From positions 3,570,627-3,634,626 of the forward strand of contig NZ_KB217478.1 of NCBI RefSeq assembly GCF_000331305.1: a stretch of 64,000 nucleotides of DNA, given 5' to 3'. The notes under the pieces were generated by a model. That model made no database searches. It was not told the DNA's origin and saw nothing but the letters and a program-made list of their open reading frames with translations. This stretch comes from Calothrix sp. PCC 7103 (GTDB lineage Bacteria; Cyanobacteriota; Cyanobacteriia; Cyanobacteriales; Nostocaceae). Position numbers and translations under genes: made by a program. Positions 53,136 through 61,723 of the stretch are shown here, piece by piece; positions within the stretch are counted from its first letter, which is position 1, and every line of letters starts with the position of its first letter.

Positions 53136-53489
53136 CTAAGCAGATTTTGCTTCTTGACAGTAATTTCTAATACCTATTTTAAGTATGTATAAAGTTACTG
53201 GAACAGCTAGAGAAACAGGTGGAGGTAAAAACCCTGCTACCAAATTTAATAACCCTAAAAAATCTTCTGTTGGTTGACTACATACAGTTTCACGGCATTT
53301 TCGTGCGAACTCATCTAAATCAACTTCCCGAAATTGGGCGCCATTTTGTTTTGATAACTCTGTAAATGCAGCTTCGAGATCACCATTATATTTTTCAATG
53401 GTACCAAGTGCAGTTTTGGCGCCCGCATCAGGATAATCAGATAACTGTGTGCGATAGTGCTGAAGTTCTTCTAATGAAATAGATGCCAT
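53136..53489 (-). CDS. Hypothetical protein with C-terminal membrane segment
   Basis: The 117-residue product has a soluble helical front (MASISLEELQHYRTQLSDYP, ALGTIEKYNGDLEAAFTELSK) and a hydrophobic stretch near residues 80-105 (LLNLVAGFLPPPVSLAVPVT, then LYILKIGIRNYC) likely to be one or two membrane helices. The front recalls short ubiquitin-associated-like folds, but this is only an impression. It follows the gene at 53509 on the same strand by 19 bases, so they are co-transcribed. Function unknown. Confidence 0.72.
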   Translation of the reverse strand: MASISLEELQHYRTQLSDYPDAGAKTALGTIEKYNGDLEAAFTELSKQNGAQFREVDLDEFARKCRETVCSQPTEDFLGLLNLVAGFLPPPVSLAVPVTLYILKIGIRNYCQEAKSA

Positions 53490-53508
53490 GTTTTTACAAG
53501 GAGAAATA

Positions 53509-54156
53509 TTATTTTTTCAAGACTACGTTGAATGAATTTAAATAACCTGCAATACTTTTGGTTAAAAACTTTTGCTGTCTTTTGGTGGTGATGACCATTA
53601 CTTGATACAGGCGCCCTTCAGCAAAGTATAAACGGTTTCTAGTAATTTTACCCCCAGCGTTGATGTATTCAATTTCTCGTCCTGGGTGTCCATTGGAACT
53701 GCGAATACTTTTTTCGGTTAAAAGATTGCTTTTTGTTGTCTTTAATGCCATCTGTTGAGCATTTTTCAGTACTTCTTCGGGGTCTGCCATTTGCCCATAG
53801 CTGTCGGGAAAATCGTTAAATGCGACTACATAAGCAACTTCTTGTCTGGGAGGTTGGGCAATAAACACCTGTAAGTTTATTTCTCCCATAAAGGTTCTTT
53901 GTGTCTGGGATGTTACTTTTGGCTGACCTGGCATTAAAACGCTGAAACGTCCATCAGAGGGAGTAAATACCTTCCATCGGAATTTCTCTACCTCTGATGG
54001 GTCTGGTTTTGGTGCTGATGGTTTACGTGAGGAACGTGCTTCTACACTTGTTTCTACGGTTGTAGTGAGCGCAAAAATTAAAGCTGCGGTCAAAAAAGGT
54101 AGAAAACCCTGAATTTTATTTCTGAATTTTAGTCGAGTCAAAGGTGTTAATGTCAT
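53509..54156 (-). CDS. Exported protein of unknown function, 215 aa
   Basis: A signal-peptide-like start (LPFLTAALIFALTTTVETS near 19-37) is followed by a Lys/Pro-rich linker and a globular domain with FTPSDGRFSVLMPGQPKVT, YVVAFNDFPDSYGQ and YFAEGRLYQVMVITTKRQQK. The RFSVLMPG and GRLYQ words recur in a group of cyanobacterial periplasmic proteins of unknown role. It lies in the same orientation as, and just upstream of, the small membrane protein at 53136; perhaps they work together. It is divergent in function from the glucokinase upstream, but the spacing of about 55 bases allows one transcript. Confidence 0.75.
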   Translation of the reverse strand: MTLTPLTRLKFRNKIQGFLPFLTAALIFALTTTVETSVEARSSRKPSAPKPDPSEVEKFRWKVFTPSDGRFSVLMPGQPKVTSQTQRTFMGEINLQVFIAQPPRQEVAYVVAFNDFPDSYGQMADPEEVLKNAQQMALKTTKSNLLTEKSIRSSNGHPGREIEYINAGGKITRNRLYFAEGRLYQVMVITTKRQQKFLTKSIAGYLNSFNVVLKK

Positions 54157-54211
54157 AGATTTGGCTATTGTGATGCTAATATCACGTACATGCCAATCTG
54201 TTATAACTCAC

Positions 54212-55237
54212 CTATAACCTAGCTGCACGAATAGCGGCGCCTATTAGTCCAACTTGTTGATTAAGAATAATTTTTACTGGTATGTCTTCTAAGATGCTTC
54301 GCATTCTTCCCTTCTGGCTGAAGTGCAGTAGAAAGTCACCACCTTCAATAAGTGGGAGAATCTTAGGAGCAATACCACCAGCAATATATAATCCCCCGTA
54401 TGGTAAAAGCTTTAACGCTAAATTTCCAGCTTCGGCGCCGTAAGCTTCGACAAATAACTGCATGGCTTGTTCAGACAAATTATCAGTTTTATTGAGTGCA
54501 GCATAACCAATAGCAGCACCTGGGTCTACACTTTTTTCTTGTTGTCCTGCTTGTTGTTCCCATGCACGAACCACTTGTGCAACGTCGGGAGACTCAGTAG
54601 CTATTTTACGGTCTCTCAAAAATTGATAAATCGAGACAAGTCCCAAACCAGAGACAACCCGTTCAACAGAAACCCGTTGAATATCGTGTTTATCGAGTAA
54701 ATATTTTAATAATTGAAACTCTAATTCTGTGCGTGGTGCAAAGTCCGCGTGTCCTCCTTCTGAAGGATACACATAGTACTCTTGTCCTTGCTTAATTAAA
54801 AAACCTTGCCCCAAACCTGTGCCAGCGCCAATAATGGCAATTGGAGCATCATCACAAGGTTTTCCATCTTGTAACGTAAACAAATCTTGACTTTCTAGTC
54901 CTAAAATTCCATAACCAACAGCAGCAAAATCGTTAATTAAAGCTACATGAGGTATATTAAGTTCCTCTTGAAGACGCTCACAATCAAGATACCAAGCCAA
55001 ATTAGTTAATTTAGCAGTATCACCAACAACAGGCCCAGCTATACCAAAACATGCTTTTTGTGGATGGTCAGAATTAGCGTCAGCAAGAAACTGCTTGACC
55101 ATAGGTACCAAATCGACAAAATCACCGCTGCGGTAAGCATTCTCGTGTACCGTTCGTAATGATGGCTTCTTGGTTGCATCAACCAATCGTAAAATCGTCT
55201 TAGTTCCGCCAATATCGCCGGCTAGTAATAAAGTCAT
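54212..55237 (-). CDS. glk: Glucokinase
   Basis: The 341-residue protein is a bacterial glucokinase of the Glk family (not ROK). It has LAGDIGGTKTILRLVD at residues 5-20 (phosphate 1 loop), CFGIAGPVVGDTAKLTNLAW, the catalytic Asp in ALINDFAAVGYG near 101, IGAGTGLGQGFL and SEGGHADFAPR. It phosphorylates glucose from glycogen or uptake to glucose-6-phosphate. It is cytosolic. The ATG is followed by MTLLLAG. The neighbouring exported protein genes and the phosphatase are on the same strand with gaps of 50-70 bases, but no functional link is apparent. Confidence 0.93.
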   Translation of the reverse strand: MTLLLAGDIGGTKTILRLVDATKKPSLRTVHENAYRSGDFVDLVPMVKQFLADANSDHPQKACFGIAGPVVGDTAKLTNLAWYLDCERLQEELNIPHVALINDFAAVGYGILGLESQDLFTLQDGKPCDDAPIAIIGAGTGLGQGFLIKQGQEYYVYPSEGGHADFAPRTELEFQLLKYLLDKHDIQRVSVERVVSGLGLVSIYQFLRDRKIATESPDVAQVVRAWEQQAGQQEKSVDPGAAIGYAALNKTDNLSEQAMQLFVEAYGAEAGNLALKLLPYGGLYIAGGIAPKILPLIEGGDFLLHFSQKGRMRSILEDIPVKIILNQQVGLIGAAIRAARL

Positions 55238-55303
55238 AATATTTCACACCTAGTAGTCAAGAGTTAATGGTTAATAGCAATTAACCATTATTCCATTACT
55301 CTT

Positions 55304-55951
55304 TTAATTAAATCGAACCATTTCTTCCACCTCAGTCAAGTGCGATGTATCTCCTTTTAGCTCAATCCACCATTCAGGGTGCTGACGAACGAGCTTAAAC
55401 AAACTACACAACCTAACTTTTTCAGCTTGGTAAATTGATTCTCCTGCAATTCCCATTACAGCACCGTTGACTGATGCACCGTGTGCCACTAACAATATAT
55501 TTTCAGGAGAGTACTCAGTAGCCAAACATCTCGCTGTTTGTCCAGCACGTGCGCGAACTTGCGGTCGTGTTTCTGGATACCTAGCAGCAATGATAGGTGT
55601 ATAGCTAGTGTCGATACGAGGATAAAATTTAACCAATTCGCGAATCGGGTGAAGTTGTGGTTCTTCATCCATCCAATCAGGATTTAGCCATTCGCTCAAG
55701 CCTGTTTCTAACTTAATTGATAAATTTAGGACATCAGCGATGGCGTGTGCTGTTTGCACAGTTCGCAAAAACGGTGATACAAATATATGATGAATTTTTT
55801 CGCCTTTGAGACGATTTGCTAGCTGTTGTGCTTGAATAAACCCATCTTCTGATAACGGTGGGTCATAACGACGTTCAGCAGTTAGAAACCAATCGGGGTT
55901 TACAAAGTCGAGACGGTTAGCGTGTCTGGCAATCCAAATTATCTGAGACAT
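55304..55951 (-). CDS. Histidine phosphatase family protein
   Basis: The 215-residue protein has a phosphoglycerate-mutase-like core with the catalytic His in IARHANRLDFVNPDW (RHA rather than the usual RHG), the second His in LLVAHGASVNGAV, and FVSPFLRTVQTAHAIAD. Substrates in this family range from phospho-sugars to phosphoproteins and cannot be predicted here. The start MSQIIWIARHANR is preceded by an ordinary ribosome site only. It lies upstream of the glucokinase on the same strand by 66 bases, which suggests a possible link to sugar phosphate metabolism. Confidence 0.85.
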   Translation of the reverse strand: MSQIIWIARHANRLDFVNPDWFLTAERRYDPPLSEDGFIQAQQLANRLKGEKIHHIFVSPFLRTVQTAHAIADVLNLSIKLETGLSEWLNPDWMDEEPQLHPIRELVKFYPRIDTSYTPIIAARYPETRPQVRARAGQTARCLATEYSPENILLVAHGASVNGAVMGIAGESIYQAEKVRLCSLFKLVRQHPEWWIELKGDTSHLTEVEEMVRFN

Positions 55952-56067
55952 TCACTCTATTTCCAGCGAGTGCGAGGATAAACGCAAGGTGGGAAATATA
56001 TATGATGACATGTTTCGTAATGTTAAGCAGCATTGTCAAGCTACAGCTACAATTGTATTGCTGCTAT

Positions 56068-57921
56068 ATGTATGTTGCCGTGTCTGATTCTCTATCATTG
56101 CGCGATAAATATCTGGCTTTAATCTCAGAAATCGTCGAAGCCACATTAAAAGGTAAGGTTAGTTCTGTTGAGCAGGTTTACCAAATGCTGCTCAAGGGAG
56201 TTAGTGTTGATACGGGGGAAGTGTTTGAGATGATATTGGGGGAGCAAGTTAGTTCTACCCAGCTTTCGGTTGACTCTGAAAAGGACGAACTCAAAAAAGC
56301 TAAATTAACTCGTAGTCTACGTGCGATGAAGACTATTCAAACGCAATGGCAACGTGCAGAGGAACAAAACAAAGCAAGTGCAGTAACAGCGTCGGCAATT
56401 AGAGAAATTATTACAGCAGACCCAGATAAACAACTAAGTGTATTTTTACGTGCGGTTGACCCAAATCAAAAACAACCTTTAAATATACAGCAAATTCAAC
56501 AGTTGGCTAAGTCTTTACAGCAATACGCCCAAGCAGATTCTAATTTACAACAAATATATGATGGAGTCAATCGTGGCATTGCATCATGGCAGCGTCTCCA
56601 AGATAACTTGGTAAGTTGGATGTATGAACGGCAAGAAACAATGGGATTTGGGGGGGCGCCTTCCGACAGTGGTCCTTGGGCAACTTGGGCGAAACACGTT
56701 AAAAGTGAAATACCCCAAGCACTGTTTAAGACTTTAGCAGCAGAAAAATCAGCAATCGAATTTGCCGAACAGCAACGTGCCCTGCAATTAAGTGACTGGG
56801 TAGAGTTAGCTATAGTTTTACAATATATTCAACGTGGGTTAGTTCACTGGTTTGACCAGCAACCGTATAACGTCAAGGCAGGTTCTAAACTTTCGATTTC
56901 AACATTTTTGACTTTTGCTGTAATTTGGAGTTTGCTCGCAAATGGTTTTCAGAGTATTTCTAAAATGTACACTGATGGCTGTTGGCAAATAATGATACAA
57001 ATATTACGTACTTTTTCGCAACGTCAGTATTTTCCGTTATATGGAGGCATTTTCGCGTCGTTTTCAGGTAATTATTTACGCGATGCATTAGATTATTTAG
57101 ATGAACCATTACGTAATGCTGAAGGAACGCAAGAAAAAGCCCGAATTTTAACCTTACTGGGATATTCACAGCGTGCAATGGGTCAAAACAAACGTGCAAA
57201 GGGTTTTCACACCGAAGCGTTAGAAATAGCAAGAAGTGCAGGTGATAGAACTTGTGAGATAGCAAACCTCAACCATCTCAGTCGTAGTTGTGTGGAAGAG
57301 AAAGATTATAGTGAGGCAATAAATTATAGTCAGCGTGCGTTAATATTGAGCCGCCAAGCAGGTGATAAAGTAGGGGAAGAGAATGCGCTGGTTAATTTAG
57401 GCTACAGCGAAGTCATGAACTTACAGCAAGAAGATGCTGAAGCTGATAGTTACGAGATGCCGATTAATTATTTACAGCAAGGTTTAAAATTATCTGAGCA
57501 ACTCGGTGATATACAGGGTAAAGCTTTGTGCTTGAGTAGTTTGGGGATAGCGTATCAAGTCATTGGAGAATTGCAACTTGCTGTCACAAATTTAGAAGCA
57601 GGGTTTCAAGCTGCACAAGTAGCGGGTGATTTATATTTACAGGGATTAAATTTATCGCACTTAGCTGCTACTAATTATAGTCTCGCCAATTTTGAGCGTG
57701 CGGTGTATACTGCTTCGTTGGGAATGTATTTATTAAATCAAATTGCATCGCGCGAATGGCATAAAGCTGCATCGTTACTAGTTAGACTAGAATCACAATT
57801 GGGTGAGAATAGTTTTCAACAAGCGTTAACGCAAAGTCGTCCTAGAATTATTGCAGTTATCGGTATAGATGGGTATGATTATCTTCCACAATTACTAGAA
57901 GATTATAAACGAGAATTATAA
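56068..57921 (+). CDS. TPR-repeat protein, cyanobacterial type
   Basis: From ATG 56068 the protein has 617 residues. The N-terminal region (5-100) begins LRDKYLALISEIVEATLKGK and is conserved in cyanobacterial proteins of this kind. A middle domain (about 150-300) is helical with a hydrophobic patch. The C-terminal half holds five or more tetratricopeptide repeats (for example ARILTLLGYSQRAMGQNKRA and KALCLSSLGIAYQVIGELQL), a protein-binding scaffold. GTG at 56080 (MSDSLSL) is also a plausible start. It is 211 bases upstream of the GrpE-like gene, on the same strand, with a repeat between; a joint function is possible. Confidence 0.78.
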   Translation: MYVAVSDSLSLRDKYLALISEIVEATLKGKVSSVEQVYQMLLKGVSVDTGEVFEMILGEQVSSTQLSVDSEKDELKKAKLTRSLRAMKTIQTQWQRAEEQNKASAVTASAIREIITADPDKQLSVFLRAVDPNQKQPLNIQQIQQLAKSLQQYAQADSNLQQIYDGVNRGIASWQRLQDNLVSWMYERQETMGFGGAPSDSGPWATWAKHVKSEIPQALFKTLAAEKSAIEFAEQQRALQLSDWVELAIVLQYIQRGLVHWFDQQPYNVKAGSKLSISTFLTFAVIWSLLANGFQSISKMYTDGCWQIMIQILRTFSQRQYFPLYGGIFASFSGNYLRDALDYLDEPLRNAEGTQEKARILTLLGYSQRAMGQNKRAKGFHTEALEIARSAGDRTCEIANLNHLSRSCVEEKDYSEAINYSQRALILSRQAGDKVGEENALVNLGYSEVMNLQQEDAEADSYEMPINYLQQGLKLSEQLGDIQGKALCLSSLGIAYQVIGELQLAVTNLEAGFQAAQVAGDLYLQGLNLSHLAATNYSLANFERAVYTASLGMYLLNQIASREWHKAASLLVRLESQLGENSFQQALTQSRPRIIAVIGIDGYDYLPQLLEDYKREL

Positions 57922-57937
57922 TTGTATGGAAATTACT

Positions 57938-57965
57938 CTTGTGGAATGGGCATCCTTGCCCGTTC
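57938..57965. repeat. CTTGTGGAATGGGCATCC hairpin repeat, half copy
   Basis: CTTGTGGAATGGGCATCCTTGCCCGTTC has the left half of the family seen at 5151. It follows the TPR gene stop. Another GGCGCC is at about 58044. The rest up to 58132 is AT-rich. Confidence 0.65.
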
Positions 57966-58132
57966 TTAGACACAGTGATGAATAAGCCTAAAGTAGTATC
58001 ACCGATTATCATTCTCTATTTAAACATCAATCTGTAACCAGTCGGCGCCTAAACTAGCAAACTACTATAATTTAATTTGATTATAAAAAGCAGTATGTAT
58101 ATAAAAATACTATTATCTCAATCTAGCCCCGT

Positions 58133-59080
58133 ATGACAACACTAATAAACTACTACCAAAAAATAAAAAATAAATTAAAATCTCAGCTTCAACCTAACAC
58201 GGCACCGGAAGTAGCTGTCAAGGTTATTCAACGAGAAATTAACGCACTTACAGATATTAATAGTGAGTATATGCAGAGCTTGACACCACCTCAAGCAAGA
58301 CTTGCGAATACTTTGTTACAATCTTTGAGTCAGTATACAAGTGTATTATTATTAGTCAAACCTCAGATAGATGATAATGAGATAGAATTACAACAGGCAA
58401 ATTTTACAGAATTAACAACAAAGTTAGTATCACCGATAAAAAATGCAATTACGGCGCCTAATTATAAGTTAGGATTGATACAAAAAGCACAGCAAAGTAG
58501 AGAATTGCTCAGTAGTTTACTAGCTGGGGGTTTAGCTGGAGTACTGGAAGGTGGATGGTATTGGGGACTGATAGGCGCCGCAATAGGTGGTATAACTGGA
58601 GGCACAATAGCACAAGTTATTAAGCCAAAGAAAGAAAATCAAGCTTTAGAAATAAATCAAACTGCTGTTACTGAGGTAAATATAGATATAGATAAATTAC
58701 TAAATTATCTTTATCAAGCTTTGCAGTCAATCGACATTACAGTAGCAGGATATAGAAACGAGGATAAAGTTCCCAAGGAAGGTATAGAGAATAATCTTGA
58801 CTTATTAGAGTATCTTCAAGATTTAATGGCAGATGGACTTGATGATAACATTCAGTTGCCCGTAAGTGTAAGGCGCCGGATAGAGCAAGCAGTTAGTATT
58901 TTAAGACATCATGGAATTGAAGCGCGTACATATGAACCAAATGTAGACCAAGATATGTTTTATTTTGAGCCAAGCTTGGATGCTGAGATTCATGATTATA
59001 TTACGCTAAAACACGCTTTAGTGAAAGATAACCGCGTTTTATTACCTGGTTATGTTATTGAACCCAGCACACCATCGTAA
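58133..59080 (+). CDS. Membrane protein with GrpE-like C-terminal region
   Basis: The 315-residue protein has a helical front (1-110), two Gly-zipper membrane helices near residues 123-165 (LLAGGLAGVLEGGWYWGLIG, AAIGGITGGTIAQVI), and a helical then beta C-terminal part. The end, MFYFEPSLDAEI then ALVKDNRVLLPGYVIEP, looks like the GrpE beta-wing (GYxxxDRVLRPAMV), and a LDLLEYLQDLMADGL helix precedes it. GrpE proteins exchange nucleotide on Hsp70. The next gene, 30 bases on, is an Hsp70-like ATPase. This pairing supports a membrane chaperone unit, but the GrpE likeness is by eye only. Confidence 0.7.
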   Translation: MTTLINYYQKIKNKLKSQLQPNTAPEVAVKVIQREINALTDINSEYMQSLTPPQARLANTLLQSLSQYTSVLLLVKPQIDDNEIELQQANFTELTTKLVSPIKNAITAPNYKLGLIQKAQQSRELLSSLLAGGLAGVLEGGWYWGLIGAAIGGITGGTIAQVIKPKKENQALEINQTAVTEVNIDIDKLLNYLYQALQSIDITVAGYRNEDKVPKEGIENNLDLLEYLQDLMADGLDDNIQLPVSVRRRIEQAVSILRHHGIEARTYEPNVDQDMFYFEPSLDAEIHDYITLKHALVKDNRVLLPGYVIEPSTPS

Positions 59081-59110
59081 TAAGCACTTCAGTGCTTTCC
59101 AAAAATAACC

Positions 59111-61066
59111 ATGCAAGATTACCTAAATACAAAAATTATCGGTTTCGACTTAGGTCACGGAGAAACATCACTCACCTGGGTTAGCGCAAATAACCAAGAT
59201 ATCCCCCAAAGTCTACTAATTAACAACCGCAAAAGTCAAATTACCGCCATTGCCAACCACCCAACGCGCGGTACACTTATAGGTGATATGGCTTTTCAAA
59301 TATCTGATGCGAACACATTTGATATCGCATTCAAAAGTCGCAGATTCGATGATAGAGAATATCAAAAGACTATCCAAGACTTTGTTAAAGCCATCTATGA
59401 CCACTTAATTTCTACGACACAAATCCAACCCTCCGACACAAATTACTTCTTTATCGGTTGTCCTTCAGGATGGTGGCAAGAAGAAATTAACACCTATAAA
59501 CAGCTTTTAGCAGAGATTTTACCCTATTCTAATATAGTAAAAGAATCTCGTGCGGCTTTGATGCACGCGAAAGAAAGCGGTATATTTACAATTCAAGAGC
59601 TACAAAAATCTGTATTAATTATTGATATAGGTTCCTCGACAACCGATTATACCCTAGTCAAAGGTATGGCTGATACCCCTATTGACTTTGGATATGATTT
59701 AGGCGCCTCGCTCATCGACAAAGAAATATTACAATTAACTTTAGAACTACACCGTCAATACCGTCAAGGAGATGAAAAAATTATTCACCTTGCGGAACAT
59801 CTCAGTGAAGGTGAAATTTTACAGATTGAAGAAGTCGAACAGCTAGAAGCAATATTTCAACAACATCCTATATATAGAAACCGTTGCGAGTTACGCTGTC
59901 GCAAAGCCAAAGAAGAATATTTTAACTTTTTTCAACTACACGAAGATAGTTTTGTAAATGTCGGTAGTGAAGATATTCAGCGTAAGTATAAATTTATGCC
60001 TTTGGTTAATGCCAAAATAATGGATGTTATTTTAAATAAACCTTTGGCTAAGTTAGATAATAACAGTTGGCGCCAAGCTTTTACTGACCAGTTAGTAACA
60101 GTACAAAAAAAATTATCTGAATTAGATATTGAGCCAATTGCTATTTTACTTACAGGTAGTGCATCTAAAATGTACTTTATATTAGACACCTGTCAAGAAG
60201 TATTTCCGCAACTGTCTTGTAAACGTGATGGAGAACCCGAACTTAGCATCGCAAGAGGACTTGCACGTTGGGGAAGGGTGTACCTTCGTACATCTGGTTT
60301 TGTAAAAGAAATAAGTCAATTTCTTGACAAAGAACTCACAGATATTGTAGGAAATTACGTACCAACATTTTTAGATAGACTTGCGGAAGAGCTAGCAACT
60401 GGTTTAGTGAATGAAGTAATTACGACTAGTATAAAAGACTGGCGCCAGCGTAAGATTATCACATTAAAAGCACTCGAAGCGGATATTGAACAAAAAGCCA
60501 AAGCTTGGTTAGCAGGAAGCGAAGGAAATCAGAAAGTCACAAATTGCTTGTTAGACTGGTTATCTACAGTGCAAAGTGAAGTTCGTGAACAAACTGATGC
60601 AATTTCTCGTAAATATAGCTTGCCATTAGGTACATTAAATGCTAAAGAAATAAACTTAAGTGACCAAACTGAGAAAGTATCAACATCAGTATCATTCGAT
60701 GACTTAACGGGACTTTCAGTGTTTATAGCACACTTAGTTGGGTTAATAGTAGGCGCCGTTTTAGCAGGATTATTCCATATACTACTATTTGCAGGAATAT
60801 TGGCGCCTATCTTAGGAATAGTGGCATACTTTGCAGGAGAATCTTTGGTTAAAGAAACTGATATTCCAGGTTGGGTACGCAACTTTATTTCTGACACCCG
60901 CATTAGTAACCTAGCAACAACAAAAAAACCAGAACTACAGCAAAAAATCCATGAAACCCTAACAAAAGACCCGACTATTGCAATTAAATTAGCCAAAGCT
61001 ATCAGTGAATGGTTAAAAGAAAGCGTTCAAGAACAAGCAGACAAAGCCCGCTTATTAATAGCTTAA
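59111..61066 (+). CDS. Hsp70-like actin-fold ATPase with membrane domain
   Basis: The 651-residue protein has an N-terminal actin/Hsp70 ATPase fold: phosphate-1 motif GFDLGHGETSLTW (11-23), phosphate-2 motif LIIDIGSSTTDYTLV near 174-188, and an adenosine motif LLTGSASKMYFIL near 347. It lacks the EEVD-type substrate domain of DnaK. Instead the C-terminal part has a helical region (about 400-530), two membrane helices (about 540-585, FIAHLVGLIVGAVLAGLFHI and ILAPILGIVAYF) and a short soluble end. It is 30 bases after the GrpE-like gene and probably forms a membrane-bound pair with it. Function unknown; ATP hydrolysis is supported by the motifs only. Confidence 0.8.
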   Translation: MQDYLNTKIIGFDLGHGETSLTWVSANNQDIPQSLLINNRKSQITAIANHPTRGTLIGDMAFQISDANTFDIAFKSRRFDDREYQKTIQDFVKAIYDHLISTTQIQPSDTNYFFIGCPSGWWQEEINTYKQLLAEILPYSNIVKESRAALMHAKESGIFTIQELQKSVLIIDIGSSTTDYTLVKGMADTPIDFGYDLGASLIDKEILQLTLELHRQYRQGDEKIIHLAEHLSEGEILQIEEVEQLEAIFQQHPIYRNRCELRCRKAKEEYFNFFQLHEDSFVNVGSEDIQRKYKFMPLVNAKIMDVILNKPLAKLDNNSWRQAFTDQLVTVQKKLSELDIEPIAILLTGSASKMYFILDTCQEVFPQLSCKRDGEPELSIARGLARWGRVYLRTSGFVKEISQFLDKELTDIVGNYVPTFLDRLAEELATGLVNEVITTSIKDWRQRKIITLKALEADIEQKAKAWLAGSEGNQKVTNCLLDWLSTVQSEVREQTDAISRKYSLPLGTLNAKEINLSDQTEKVSTSVSFDDLTGLSVFIAHLVGLIVGAVLAGLFHILLFAGILAPILGIVAYFAGESLVKETDIPGWVRNFISDTRISNLATTKKPELQQKIHETLTKDPTIAIKLAKAISEWLKESVQEQADKARLLIA

Positions 61067-61077
61067 AATAAACTTCT

Positions 61078-61638
61078 ATGAAAACTCAATACTACACTGC
61101 TACTAGTTTGGATGGTTTTATTGCTGATTCTCACAACTTCTTAGATTGGTTATTTCAATTTGGGGAGGTAACAGGAGACAGCTATTCTAATTTTATTCGA
61201 GAAGTTGGCGCCATTGCAATGGGTTCAACTACTTATGAATGGATTTTAGCTCACCATATTAATAAAGATGCCGACCGTCCTCAAGCATGGCTGTACGAAC
61301 AACCAACTTGGGTTTTCTCCTCTCGTATTTTGCCTGCGATTGATGGAGCAGATGTGCGATTTGTCAAGGGAAATGTTCGACCTGTTCATCAGGAAATGCT
61401 TGCAGCAGCAGGAAATAAAAATATTTGGCTAGTCGGTGGTGGTGATTTAGTCGGGCAATTTTACGATTGTGGGTTACTCTCGGAGATAATTGTTTCGATA
61501 GCGTCAGTAACGCTTGGTAGTGGGGCGCCATTATTGCCACGTACAATTGTTACACCTCCATTAAAACTCTTAACTGCAATAATGTATGGAGATAGCTTTG
61601 TGGAACTGCATTATCAAGTTCGTTATGCTTTAGAATAA
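61078..61638 (+). CDS. Dihydrofolate reductase-family (RibD C-terminal-like) protein
   Basis: The 186-residue protein has YTATSLDGFIADSHNFLDWL at the start, GAIAMGSTTYEWIL, PTWVFSSR, and NIWLVGGGDLVGQFYDCGLL near 118-137, the pattern of the RibD C-terminal/DHFR-like family. These proteins are NADPH-dependent reductases of unknown substrate or act in riboflavin or drug metabolism. It follows the Hsp70-like gene by 11 bases on the same strand, so they may share a transcript, but no functional link is seen. Identity is at family level. Confidence 0.85.
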   Translation: MKTQYYTATSLDGFIADSHNFLDWLFQFGEVTGDSYSNFIREVGAIAMGSTTYEWILAHHINKDADRPQAWLYEQPTWVFSSRILPAIDGADVRFVKGNVRPVHQEMLAAAGNKNIWLVGGGDLVGQFYDCGLLSEIIVSIASVTLGSGAPLLPRTIVTPPLKLLTAIMYGDSFVELHYQVRYALE

Positions 61639-61645
61639 TCAAATT

Positions 61646-61723
61646 ATGTCATACATTATTCGTTCTCTTATACCCAGTGATGAAGCTTTCTTATGGGAAA
61701 TGTTTTGCTATGCGATATCCTGA
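61646..61723 (+). pseudogene. Truncated GNAT acetyltransferase N-terminus
   Basis: The frame reads MSYIIRSLIPSDEAFLWEMF then CYAIS and stops. This is the typical first 25 residues of a GNAT acetyltransferase (MxYxIRxLxPxDExFLWEMLYxA). It breaks off where the Vat-type gene starts, so the two genes have been joined by a deletion or recombination. Confidence 0.6.
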
